Of a stretch of 64,000 bases of DNA, positions 1 through 8,427 are shown piece by piece (the stretch's first letter is position 1; each line of letters begins with the position of its first letter). Origin of the DNA: Alishewanella metallidurans (GTDB lineage Bacteria; Pseudomonadota; Gammaproteobacteria; Enterobacterales; Alteromonadaceae). The notes under the pieces were generated by a model. The model was not told the DNA's origin. It did not search any database and saw only the letters and a program-made list of their open reading frames with translations. A program made the position numbers and the translations under genes. The stretch is taken from contig NZ_JALAHQ010000002.1 in assembly GCF_036983985.1 (NCBI RefSeq), forward strand, positions 248,001 through 312,000, in the 5' to 3' direction.

Positions 1-1290
1 CGGATCACTTTCAATGGCAATGTTAGCGGCGGTAATTGCCTTAATTGCGCCCATTGAGTTACGCTCAATACATGGAATTTGCACCAAGCCCGCAACTGGA
101 TCACAGGTTAAACCTAAATGATGTTCCATCGCTATTTCAGCGGCCATTAATACTTGTGCTGGTGTGCCACCCATAATTTCTGTTAAGCCTGCAGCGGCCA
201 TGGCTGAGGACACACCCGTTTCTGCTTGGCAACCGCCCATAGCCGCAGAGATGGTCGCGTTTTTCTTAAATAGCGTACCTATTTCGCCAGCTACTAATAA
301 AAAGCGAATCACCTTGTCATCACCAATATAATCAGTAAAGGCTTGTGAATACATGAGTACTGCCGGAATAATGCCGCTGGCACCGTTAGTGGGCGCAGTA
401 ATAATACGGCCAAAATTAGCGTTCTCTTCATTAACCGCTAAGGCAAAACAAGAGATCCACTTATTAATATTAACAAAGTTTTCTTCAGCATCAATCACCA
501 TCTGATACCATTCATCACGGCTAGTATAATGCTTGTCTTCACCTAGAAGTTTGCGGTTTAAGCCCGCAGCACGACGCATTACACGCAAGCCACCGGGTAA
601 CATACCGGTTTGGTTTACGCCTTTGTAAATGCAGTCTTTGATGTTTTCCCAAATGTTTAACGCATGGGCTTCGGTTTCTTCCCGAGTGCGCCAGCTTTCT
701 TCGTTGATATAAATTAGATCAGAAAAGGAAACGCCTAACTTATCGCAATAAAACAACACGTCTTTACCGTGGTGACAAGGATATAAGGTACGCGTTAACA
801 CCTCATCCGCTGAGGTTTCTTGCTGTGTTGCAACAAAACCGCCACCGATAGAATAATAGTCTTGCTCTAGCTCAGTGCCATCATTAAACACGGCTTTAAA
901 AATCATACCGTTGGGGTGAAAGTCTAAACTTTTCTTCATATTTAAAATAAGGTGATGGCCATAAATAAATGGGACATCCACTTCATTACCCAACTTTAAC
1001 GCTTTTGCAGCTTTTATTGCCGCAATTTTTTCGCCTATTTTGGTAGTATCTATGGTTTTAAAATCTTCGCCAGACAAGCCCAACATACCCGCGATATCCG
1101 TGCCATGGCCAATACCGGTTTTGGCTAGTGAACCGAAAAACTCGACAAATACCTCTTTAACATCGGTCAAATTTCGATTTTTTCGAATGAGATTCAAAAA
1201 CAACTCAGCTGCATTCCAAGGCCCCATGGTATGTGAACTCGACGGACCTATACCTACCTTTATAATTTCAAATACACTAATTGATTCCAT
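1..1290 (-). CDS. sdaA: L-serine dehydratase (L-serine ammonia-lyase), 3' end cut by window
   Basis: Single-chain iron-sulfur L-serine dehydratase, which converts L-serine to pyruvate and ammonia in the cytoplasm. The ORF is open from an ATG at 1290 to the window edge (430 codons). The family runs to about 455, so roughly 25-30 C-terminal residues are missing, including the usual C-terminal cysteine. Seen in the translation: N-terminal KVGIGPSSSHT signature, YSIGGGF, PTNGASGIIPA, and the three cluster cysteines in GGCQAETG and in TCDPVAGLVQIPC. The two cysteines of the last motif are 11 residues apart, as in E. coli SdaA. Transcribed divergently from acs across a 387-bp gap. sdaA and sdaB cannot be told apart here; the symbol names the family. 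Confidence 0.93.
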   Translation of the reverse strand, partial: MESISVFEIIKVGIGPSSSHTMGPWNAAELFLNLIRKNRNLTDVKEVFVEFFGSLAKTGIGHGTDIAGMLGLSGEDFKTIDTTKIGEKIAAIKAAKALKLGNEVDVPFIYGHHLILNMKKSLDFHPNGMIFKAVFNDGTELEQDYYSIGGGFVATQQETSADEVLTRTLYPCHHGKDVLFYCDKLGVSFSDLIYINEESWRTREETEAHALNIWENIKDCIYKGVNQTGMLPGGLRVMRRAAGLNRKLLGEDKHYTSRDEWYQMVIDAEENFVNINKWISCFALAVNEENANFGRIITAPTNGASGIIPAVLMYSQAFTDYIGDDKVIRFLLVAGEIGTLFKKNATISAAMGGCQAETGVSSAMAAAGLTEIMGGTPAQVLMAAEIAMEHHLGLTCDPVAGLVQIPCIERNSMGAIKAITAANIAIESDP

Positions 1291-1445
1291 TTTGACGTCT
1301 CATTCTTAAAAAAGATTACGATTTAATAGGCGCAGCCAATGCCCGAATTATCTAACGGTAATATTACTGTTGTTATTATGAACTTTTTGGCGCTTTAGTT
1401 TAACGTGTTCTTACCCTATTTACACCGTGTGTTTTGCATATAACC

Positions 1446-1483
1446 ACAACCTTAGCTAAGCACCGAGGGTTAGCTAAGGTTGT
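1446..1483. repeat. 14-bp perfect inverted repeat between sdaA and acs
   Basis: The arms are ACAACCTTAGCTAA and its exact reverse complement, separated by 10 nt. Each arm also contains the palindrome TTAGCTAA, so the site reads both as a hairpin and as two copies of an 8-bp palindrome. No T-run follows on either strand, so it is not a standard intrinsic terminator. It could be a protein-binding site or an insulating hairpin between the divergent genes. The rest of the 1291-1677 gap holds the acs promoter motif at 1596-1620 and nothing else I can name. Confidence 0.7.
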
Positions 1484-1595
1484 CGCTGATATTTAATAAA
1501 GCCTATGCCAACGCGTAACAATTGCGTAATGTGGTGCAAATGAGTGATAAACCGCCAATTAAAATCACAGTTAGCGCCGCAGTAAAACGTTAGCT

Positions 1596-1620
1596 AGACT
1601 AAGGTCTAATTTCAATTGCC
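1596..1620 (+). promoter_or_regulatory. Candidate CrbR-type activator site upstream of acs
   Basis: Motif of form AGACTAAGGTCT, then AA, then TTTCAATTGCC, ending 57 nt before the acs start codon. The first part is a dyad with TAGAC/GTCTA arms (1595-1608). A near copy lies upstream of the DUF4212/symporter operon (8073-8098), also about 58 nt before its start codon. The same motif at the same distance before two acetate genes flanking crbR/crbS suggests a shared regulator site. That CrbR binds it is inference. Confidence 0.55.
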
Positions 1621-1677
1621 ACGCGGCTTAGATAGAAAGATAGTATAAAACTTACAACAGCTCTTACAGGGGAAGTT

Positions 1678-3642
1678 ATGTCACATCCAACAGTTTATCC
1701 GGTACCCGCTAGTGCAGCGAAACGCTCACATCTTACCAACGAGCAGTATCTGCAAATGTATCAGCAGTCGATTAGCTCGCCAGATACCTTCTGGGCGGAA
1801 CATGGTAAACGTCTGCATTGGTTTACCCCGTTTACTAAAGTTAAAAACACCAGCTTTAAAAGTGGCAAAGTAAATATTAACTGGTTTAGCGATGGTATGT
1901 TAAATGCCAGCTACAACTGCCTTGACCGCCACTTACCTGAACGCGCAAATCAAGTCGCCTACTTTTGGGAAGGCGACTCACCCGATGCACAAAAATCAAT
2001 TACTTACGCTCAATTACATCAGCAGGTATGTAAGCTAGCCAATGGTATGAAAGCCTTAGGTATTAATAAAGGTGACCGGGTAACAATATACTTACCGATG
2101 ATTATAGAAGCGACTGTCGCCCTACTCGCTTGCGCTCGTATTGGCGCGGTACATTCAGTGGTGTTTGCCGGTTTTTCGCCTGATGCCCTTGGTAGCCGTA
2201 TTGTTGACTGTAATTCAAAACTGGTTATTACTGCCGATCAATCACTACGCGGCAGCCGCGTTACTAATTTAAAACATAATACTGATATGGCCTTGGCGCA
2301 CCTAGGCCATGACTCGCCAGTTAAAAACGTATTAGTAGTAAAACATGTTGGCAAAAACGTTGATATGCAAGCCGGTGTTGATGGCCGCGACATTTGGTAT
2401 CACGAATTATTAAATCAGCACAGCGCTGATTGCCCAGCCGAACCCATGTCGGCAGAAGATCCGTTATTTATTTTATATACCTCTGGCTCAACCGGTAACC
2501 CTAAGGGCGTGTTGCATACCACTGGCGGTTATATGGTATATGCCTCGATAACGCACCAATATGTATTTGATTACCACGATGGCGATGTGTATTGGTGTGC
2601 CGCCGATGTTGGCTGGGTAACCGGCCACACCTACATTGTGTATGGGCCGTTATCGAACGGCGCAACCAGCGTGTTATTTGAAGGTGTGCCTAACTACCCT
2701 AGCGTAAAACGCATGGCGCAAATTGTTGATAAATATAAAGTTAACATTCTCTATACTGCGCCAACGGCAATTCGTGCGCTAATGGCTTACGGTGACGCAC
2801 CGGTCGAAGGTTGCGATCTGTCATCACTACAAACCTTAGGCAGTGTTGGCGAACCCATTAACCCAGAAGCCTGGTACTGGTATCACCAAAAATTTGGTAA
2901 AGGTAACTGCCCTATTGTTGATACTTGGTGGCAAACCGAAACCGGCGGCATACTTATTGCGCCACTACCAGGTTGTACTGAATTAAAACCGGGTTCGGCA
3001 ACACGGCCGTTTTTTGGTGTGCAACCTGGCATTGTGGATAACGACGGTAATGAGGTAACGGGCGAAGGTGAAGGTAACCTAGTTATTAAAGACAGTTGGC
3101 CGGGGCAAATGCGCACTATTTTTGGCGACCATGCGCGTTTTGAGCAAACCTATTTTAGTACTTACCCTGGCTTATACTTTACCGGTGATGGCGCCAAACG
3201 TGATGCTGATGGCTATTTTTGGCTAACTGGCCGCGTGGATGACGTACTCAACATTTCTGGCCACCGCTTAGGTACTGCTGAAATTGAAAGCTGTTTGGTA
3301 GCACACGACGCAGTAGCAGAAGCCGCAGTAGTCGGTTACCCACACGATATTAAAGGCCAAGGGATTTATGTTTATGTAACGCCGCGTGTCGGTGTTGAAC
3401 CCAGCGATGAACTAACTAAAGCATTACGCGATTGGGTACGTGAAGAAATATCCCCCATTGCCACGCCAGATTTGATCCAGTGGGCGCCAACCGGTTTGCC
3501 TAAAACCCGGTCGGGTAAAATTATGCGGCGTATTTTGCGAAAAATTGCCGCAAACGAGCATGACCAATTAGGCGATATTTCAACACTGGCTGATCCGTCA
3601 GTAGTAGAAACCTTGATAAATAATCGCTTAAACCGCAAATAA
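1678..3642 (+). CDS. acs: Acetyl-CoA synthetase (AMP-forming)
   Basis: Activates acetate to acetyl-CoA through acetyl-AMP in the cytoplasm; high-affinity acetate scavenging. The 654 residues match the family (652 in E. coli). The adenylation core motif YTSGSTGNPKG lies near residues 266-276, DTWWQTETGG follows around 420, and the C-terminal catalytic-lysine segment PKTRSGKIMRRI is at 608-619. K614 in SGK corresponds to the lysine that is reversibly acetylated in enteric Acs. The ATG is preceded by a good ribosome site (GGGGAAG). The gene is followed by its own terminator and then by crbR. In Vibrio, CrbS/CrbR controls acs, and the shared promoter motif at 1596-1620 fits that here. Confidence 0.98.
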   Translation: MSHPTVYPVPASAAKRSHLTNEQYLQMYQQSISSPDTFWAEHGKRLHWFTPFTKVKNTSFKSGKVNINWFSDGMLNASYNCLDRHLPERANQVAYFWEGDSPDAQKSITYAQLHQQVCKLANGMKALGINKGDRVTIYLPMIIEATVALLACARIGAVHSVVFAGFSPDALGSRIVDCNSKLVITADQSLRGSRVTNLKHNTDMALAHLGHDSPVKNVLVVKHVGKNVDMQAGVDGRDIWYHELLNQHSADCPAEPMSAEDPLFILYTSGSTGNPKGVLHTTGGYMVYASITHQYVFDYHDGDVYWCAADVGWVTGHTYIVYGPLSNGATSVLFEGVPNYPSVKRMAQIVDKYKVNILYTAPTAIRALMAYGDAPVEGCDLSSLQTLGSVGEPINPEAWYWYHQKFGKGNCPIVDTWWQTETGGILIAPLPGCTELKPGSATRPFFGVQPGIVDNDGNEVTGEGEGNLVIKDSWPGQMRTIFGDHARFEQTYFSTYPGLYFTGDGAKRDADGYFWLTGRVDDVLNISGHRLGTAEIESCLVAHDAVAEAAVVGYPHDIKGQGIYVYVTPRVGVEPSDELTKALRDWVREEISPIATPDLIQWAPTGLPKTRSGKIMRRILRKIAANEHDQLGDISTLADPSVVETLINNRLNRK

Positions 3643-3688
3643 GCTTGCTGAACCTGCGCTTGACACAGCGCGCTCCTACCAGCAGTAT

Positions 3689-3715
3689 AAAGGCCGCAAA
3701 AGCGGCCTTTATTAT
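3689..3715 (+). terminator. Intrinsic terminator after acs
   Basis: Hairpin with AAAGGCCGC and GCGGCCTTT arms (9 bp) and an AAAA loop, with T-rich sequence after it. It lies 46 nt past the acs stop and ends before the crbR ribosome site, so crbR is probably not simply co-transcribed with acs. Confidence 0.85.
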
Positions 3716-3747
3716 AATAATTACAACAAGCTTAGCTGGAGAAAAAG

Positions 3748-4428
3748 ATGGCAAAACTGATCGTCGCTGACGACCATCCGTTATTTCGCAATGCACTTAT
3801 CAACGCCATTAGTAGCACCTTTGCCACTAAAGCCACCATTGAAACGGACAGTTTTGACAGTACCTGTATTGCCCTTGAACAACACCCTGACACTGATTTA
3901 TTACTACTTGATTTGCATATGCCTGGAAACTGCGGTTTTTTAGGTTTAATCCAGCTACGTAAAAACTTTCCGTCTTTACCTATTGTGGTGATTTCAGCCA
4001 GTGAAGAGCTCGATGTTATTCGCAGAGTAATGGCGTTTGGTGCCTCGGCCTATGTGCCAAAATCAGCCAACCCTGCCGACATTAGCACTGCGTTAAATAG
4101 CGTAATGGCTGGCGAGCTATGGGTGCCTGCGGCGTTAAAAAAGCTAGTTTTTGAGCATAACAGTAACGAAGCAGAAGACGATTTAGATCTTGCCGCCAAA
4201 GTAGCTCAGTTAACTCAGCAACAGTATAAAGTGCTGTATTACTTAACCGAAGGCTGGCTAAATAAACAAATTGCCTATGATTTACATATTTCTGAAGCCA
4301 CAGTTAAAGCCCATATTACGGCTATTTTTCGCAAGCTTGGCGTAACTAACCGCACCCAAGTGGTTATTCAAGCACAGCGCTTAACACTAGAGCCGCCAGT
4401 AAATAAAGCTATGGCCAGCCCGCATTAA
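3748..4428 (+). CDS. crbR: LuxR/NarL-type response regulator CrbR (acetate switch)
   Basis: 226-residue response regulator. An N-terminal receiver has acidic residues D8/D9 and phospho-acceptor D55 in LLLLDLHMPG. A C-terminal LuxR-type helix-turn-helix (about 160-215) contains NKQIAYDLHISEATVKAH. The ribosome site is GGAGA. It lies between acs and the crbS-like kinase gene. The two stop codons converge with 10 nt between them, which is the context of CrbR/ErdR-family acetate regulators in Vibrio and Pseudomonas. Probable role: activates acs and the symporter operon when phosphorylated by CrbS. Assignment rests on family plus neighbourhood; no unique CrbR residue was checked. Confidence 0.88.
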   Translation: MAKLIVADDHPLFRNALINAISSTFATKATIETDSFDSTCIALEQHPDTDLLLLDLHMPGNCGFLGLIQLRKNFPSLPIVVISASEELDVIRRVMAFGASAYVPKSANPADISTALNSVMAGELWVPAALKKLVFEHNSNEAEDDLDLAAKVAQLTQQQYKVLYYLTEGWLNKQIAYDLHISEATVKAHITAIFRKLGVTNRTQVVIQAQRLTLEPPVNKAMASPH

Positions 4429-4438
4429 CTCGCCGGCC

Positions 4439-7400
4439 TTAATTATTAGCGCGCTTTAACATTTTTAAATGGTTTAAACTGGCCCTAAGCGCGGCAGGTT
4501 TAATGGGTTTAGCTAAAAACATTAAGCCTTGTTGCTTGGCTTTCATCGCCAAACCGGCCTCAGGTGACGCGGAAACTAAAATACCATTCACATTACCCCA
4601 AACCAGCTTAACCTTTTCGTATAGCTCTAAGCCGTTAAGGTGCTGGCCTAACTGATAGTCAATGAGTAGTGCATCTGGCGCGGCGTGGTTTCTAGCATAA
4701 TCGAGTAAGCTTTCTTCATCATAAAAGCAAACCACATTATCAATTTGCCACTGTTGTAGTAATACCGCTAAGGCGGCTAGGTTTGCGGCGTCGTCATCAA
4801 CACACACCACCGATAAACCGGTTATTGGCCGTTGTATTGTATTACTAGGTAAAGGTAGCTCAGTGCGATTACTCGCAGCGACTAAAGGTAACTGTAAACT
4901 AAACATACTGCCTTTGCCCGGCCAAGACGCTACTTTAAGCGGGTGACCTAGTAACTTTGCCATACGGTTAACCACACCCAAGCCCAGCCCTACACCTTGT
5001 TGGCCCTTGGCGGTTGCGTCGATACGATAAAAGTCTTCAAAAATACGCTGTAAATCGGGTTCAGAAATACCCGGGCCAGTATCCCATACCTGTATGAGTA
5101 ATTGGTTACCACGTTTACGCGCGCCTAATAAAATACGGCCTTGCTTGGTATATTTAATTGCGTTAGATAACATGTTTTGCAAAATACGCCGCAAATAAGT
5201 TGGATCGGTTTGTGTTTGGTAGTCCACTTTACGTACCACTAAACGCAAGCCCTTTTGCTTCGCTAGTAAACTAAATTCGTCAGCCAATTGCGCTAACAGC
5301 TCTTTAAGTGACACAGTTTGCACATCAGGTGACAGCTTACCATCGTCTAGTTTCGCAATTTCTAATAGGGTTGAAATAAGCTCTTCTGACGCTTTAAGTG
5401 AGTTATCTAACTGACCAATAATATGCTGTTGCTGCTGGATGTCATTGCTACCGGCTAACGCGGCAGTAAATAAGCGCGCGGCATTAAGTGGTTGCAAAAT
5501 ATCATGGCTGGCTAGCGCTAAAAACCGTGTTTTAGAAGCGTTGGCAACGTCAGCCTCGCCTTTGGCTTGCAGTAATTGCTGCTCGGTTTCGCGGCGCCGT
5601 TTTACTTCAGATAACAACTCATGATTAATTTCAGAAATAGTTTGCGTTCGCTCTTGTACCCTATCTTCTAAGTGTTGCTTAGCTTCTGCCAGCGCCAGCA
5701 CGGCTTTTACATGATCAGAAATATCAGTAAAGCTGGTAACAAAGCCGCCGCCAGGAATAGGGTTGCCGCGCATTTCAATAACCTTGCCATCTGGGCGTAC
5801 GCGCTGAAATACATGGGCTGTGCCATTTTGCATATGACCAATACGTTTTTGTACATGCTCATCGGCACTGCCTTCGCCGCACAAGCCCCGTTCAGCGTTA
5901 AAGCGGACTATATCGGCAACCGGTCGCCCTACTCGCACCATGGCATCGGGGTAGTCAAACATTTCAAGGTAAGCTTTATTCCATGCCACTAAATTAAGAT
6001 CCCGGTCTACAACACTTACGCCTTGGCTTAAATGCTCTAAGGTAGAAAACAAAATTTTACGCGAGAATTGAATGGCCTGTGTCGTATCGTCAAATAGGGT
6101 TACTACGTCTTCTAACCCCAGCTGACGCCCTTCAAGCACTGCATTAACCATGGCCGAGGCTGACGACGCACCGATAACACCCGCAAGTTCACGTTCAACA
6201 TATTCAACTAAACCGCTACTGGGTAAATCATCTAGTTGCAAGCCTATTTGTTGGCGCCTAGCGTATTCTTGTAAACTTTCATTCGCTCGGCTAACACCAA
6301 CAAAACGTTCTAACAAAATTTTTAAATCGGCATTACGAATGCGAATACGCCGTGCCACGGTGTCTTGATGATTTACCGGCAAATTGGGTTTAACAAAGGC
6401 CACGGCTTGCAGTCGGTCTTGTAAGCTAACGTGACTCAGCAGTGAACCAACAATATAAAACAATAAGTTAAAGCCAAGTGAAAACATTACGCCGTGGCTA
6501 AGCATATCCAGTTTGGCGCCAAATAACGCGGTAGGTATCAGTGCCGACCAACCAAATAACCCTGTTTGCATAATATCGCTGTCAACGGCGCCAGTACTTA
6601 CCAGCTGTGGCAGCATTAGGGTATAAAACCACAAGGCAAAGCCAATACTAATACCAAAGTATACGCCCCAGGCATTACCACGACGCCAGTACAAGCCACC
6701 AATAACCGCTGGCGCCAGCTGAATAACTAAAGCAAAAGCTAATAAACCCGTTTCAGCCAGTTCATAATTACGAGCAAACATACGGTAATACAAATACGAC
6801 AGTGCCATCACCAAAATGATCATCGCGCGGCGGACTAATAAAATCAGTAAGCTGTAATCGTGTGATAACCCTTGGCGCTTACTACGTCGCAGCAAGCTTG
6901 GCATAACTACGTCGTTGCTAATCATGGTTGATAGCGCCAGCGTAGCAATAATAATCATTGAGGTAGCAGCAGAAAAGCCACCAATAAACACTAACACACT
7001 AAGGGTGTCCCAGCCTGACTTGGCTGGGAGCAATAAAACAAAGCTATCGGCAGAATTTAGTGCATCGGGAAATAACTGCATACCGCCAATGGTAATAGGA
7101 ATAACCATTAACGTAACTAAAAATAAATATAACGAGAACCAGCGCCTAGCATGGCGTAAGTGATGATGTGATACGTTTTCAACAAAGGCAACGTGGAATT
7201 GGCGTGGCAGTAAAAACACTGCGACCATCGCTAGTACCGTTTTGGTAATAAACTCTAGCACGCCAAAGTTGCTGTTTTGATGTTGAGCTACGGCATGCGA
7301 AGCAAAGCGCTGCAAGATATCGGCACTGTCGCCTAACACAAAGATATACACCGCCATACCTAAGATCATTAAAGCAAACAGTTTAACCACAGATTCAAAG

Positions 7401-7984
7401 GCAATGGCGACCATTACACCGCGGCTTTGTTCAGTAAGGTGTAGCTTACGGGTACCAAATAAAATGGCAAAAAATGCCATGGCTAACGCGCTTAAAAATG
7501 CACTGTCTTGCCACCAGATAGTGCTCTCGCTAGTAAAGTCGCCGCCTAATAATACCTGATACGAGCTAGACACCGCTTTAAGCTGCAACGCAATATAAGG
7601 TACTACTACGACCAAACATACTAACGATGCTAATAGCGCAATATTTTTTCGTTTGCCATAACGCGATGAAATAAAATCGGCGACAGAGGTCACGTTTTGC
7701 TTTTTTGCTACATACAGCAATTTAAATAAGAACGGTTGAGCGAAAATAAACAGCAGTGCTGGGCCTAAGTAAATAGCAAAGTAGTCCCAGCCTTTAGTAA
7801 CTGCTGTGCCTACCGCACCGTAGTAGGTCCATGATGTGCAATATACGGCTAACGCTAGGCTATAAATTAAGCCACCATACTTTCGTATTAGTTTGTCATC
7901 GGCATGCCTCTCGCCCCAGTTGGCAATAAGGAATAAACCGCCAACATACGCCAATGCTAGTAAAGCAACTACCCAAGCGGCCAC
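4439..7984 (-). CDS. crbS: Hybrid sensor kinase with sodium/solute symporter domain (CrbS)
   Basis: 1181-residue membrane kinase. Domains in order: an SLC5/SSS transporter-like region with about a dozen membrane helices (residues 1-500); a linker (500-610) where a STAC domain sits in relatives; a PAS domain (about 630-740); a short coiled coil; a histidine kinase with its phospho-histidine in LASHDILQPLNAARL (near 826) and ATP-binding DTGPGI; and a C-terminal receiver with Asp near 1106 (DALLIDYQLG). The start is GTG, with GGAGAG just upstream. It converges with crbR and is divergent from the DUF4212/symporter operon. Such proteins sense acetate status and drive CrbR. Whether the SSS part actually transports is unknown. 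Confidence 0.9.
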   Translation of the reverse strand: MAAWVVALLALAYVGGLFLIANWGERHADDKLIRKYGGLIYSLALAVYCTSWTYYGAVGTAVTKGWDYFAIYLGPALLFIFAQPFLFKLLYVAKKQNVTSVADFISSRYGKRKNIALLASLVCLVVVVPYIALQLKAVSSSYQVLLGGDFTSESTIWWQDSAFLSALAMAFFAILFGTRKLHLTEQSRGVMVAIAFESVVKLFALMILGMAVYIFVLGDSADILQRFASHAVAQHQNSNFGVLEFITKTVLAMVAVFLLPRQFHVAFVENVSHHHLRHARRWFSLYLFLVTLMVIPITIGGMQLFPDALNSADSFVLLLPAKSGWDTLSVLVFIGGFSAATSMIIIATLALSTMISNDVVMPSLLRRSKRQGLSHDYSLLILLVRRAMIILVMALSYLYYRMFARNYELAETGLLAFALVIQLAPAVIGGLYWRRGNAWGVYFGISIGFALWFYTLMLPQLVSTGAVDSDIMQTGLFGWSALIPTALFGAKLDMLSHGVMFSLGFNLLFYIVGSLLSHVSLQDRLQAVAFVKPNLPVNHQDTVARRIRIRNADLKILLERFVGVSRANESLQEYARRQQIGLQLDDLPSSGLVEYVERELAGVIGASSASAMVNAVLEGRQLGLEDVVTLFDDTTQAIQFSRKILFSTLEHLSQGVSVVDRDLNLVAWNKAYLEMFDYPDAMVRVGRPVADIVRFNAERGLCGEGSADEHVQKRIGHMQNGTAHVFQRVRPDGKVIEMRGNPIPGGGFVTSFTDISDHVKAVLALAEAKQHLEDRVQERTQTISEINHELLSEVKRRRETEQQLLQAKGEADVANASKTRFLALASHDILQPLNAARLFTAALAGSNDIQQQQHIIGQLDNSLKASEELISTLLEIAKLDDGKLSPDVQTVSLKELLAQLADEFSLLAKQKGLRLVVRKVDYQTQTDPTYLRRILQNMLSNAIKYTKQGRILLGARKRGNQLLIQVWDTGPGISEPDLQRIFEDFYRIDATAKGQQGVGLGLGVVNRMAKLLGHPLKVASWPGKGSMFSLQLPLVAASNRTELPLPSNTIQRPITGLSVVCVDDDAANLAALAVLLQQWQIDNVVCFYDEESLLDYARNHAAPDALLIDYQLGQHLNGLELYEKVKLVWGNVNGILVSASPEAGLAMKAKQQGLMFLAKPIKPAALRASLNHLKMLKRANN

Positions 7985-8072
7985 AGCACTCTCCGTTTCT
8001 TATTATATTAATGCGCTTATTGAATACTTTGGTCTTAATTGCCTAGCTAAGTCAAATAACCTTAACCAGCTT

Positions 8073-8098
8073 CGACTAAAGTCGGGCTTTCACTTGCC
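8073..8098 (+). promoter_or_regulatory. Second copy of the acs promoter motif, upstream of the symporter operon
   Basis: CGACTAAAGTCG (a perfect dyad, GAC/GTC core), then GGC, then TTTCACTTGCC. It differs from the acs copy at few positions and by one extra spacer base. It ends 58 nt before the DUF4212 start codon and lies about 90 nt upstream of crbS on the other strand. It could therefore act on both the symporter operon and crbS. Confidence 0.55.
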
Positions 8099-8156
8099 TT
8101 AACTACTGCTAGATTAACGTTGCGAGATAAAAATAACAAAGAAAAGGAGTGTATTT

Positions 8157-8420
8157 ATGAACGAGCACGATCGCAACGCGGCGGCTTATTGGTCAGCGAA
8201 CCTTCGCCTGATCATTGGCAGCCTAATTATCTGGGCTTTAGTGTCCTACGGTGGCGGTATTTTATTCCGGCCATGGTTAACAGACATTCGAGTAGGCGGC
8301 ACCGATCTTGGCTTCTGGTTTGCGCAACAGGGGTCTATTTTAACCTTTATCGTTTTAATCTTCTTCTATGCTTGGAGAATGAATAAGCTCGATAAAGAAT
8401 TTGGCTTAAGCGAGGAGTAA
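8157..8420 (+). CDS. DUF4212 small membrane subunit of a sodium/solute symporter
   Basis: 87-residue protein with two predicted membrane helices (about 18-38 and 57-78). The family is encoded immediately before VC_2705-type sodium/solute symporters and is taken to be their accessory subunit. Start chosen for the strong ribosome site GGAG upstream; a second reading frame over the same bases has no family resemblance. The symporter gene begins 7 nt after the stop, so the two are probably co-translated. The upstream region carries the motif shared with acs. Confidence 0.93.
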   Translation: MNEHDRNAAAYWSANLRLIIGSLIIWALVSYGGGILFRPWLTDIRVGGTDLGFWFAQQGSILTFIVLIFFYAWRMNKLDKEFGLSEE

Positions 8421-8427
8421 ACCCGTC

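Noticed and set aside
4412..4445. Shared terminator between crbR and crbS
   Set aside because: Only 10 nt lie between the stops and no clear stem with T-run could be built.
8120..8386. 88-residue frame overlapping DUF4212 in another frame
   Set aside because: No family match; the DUF4212 frame has the ribosome site and membrane pattern.
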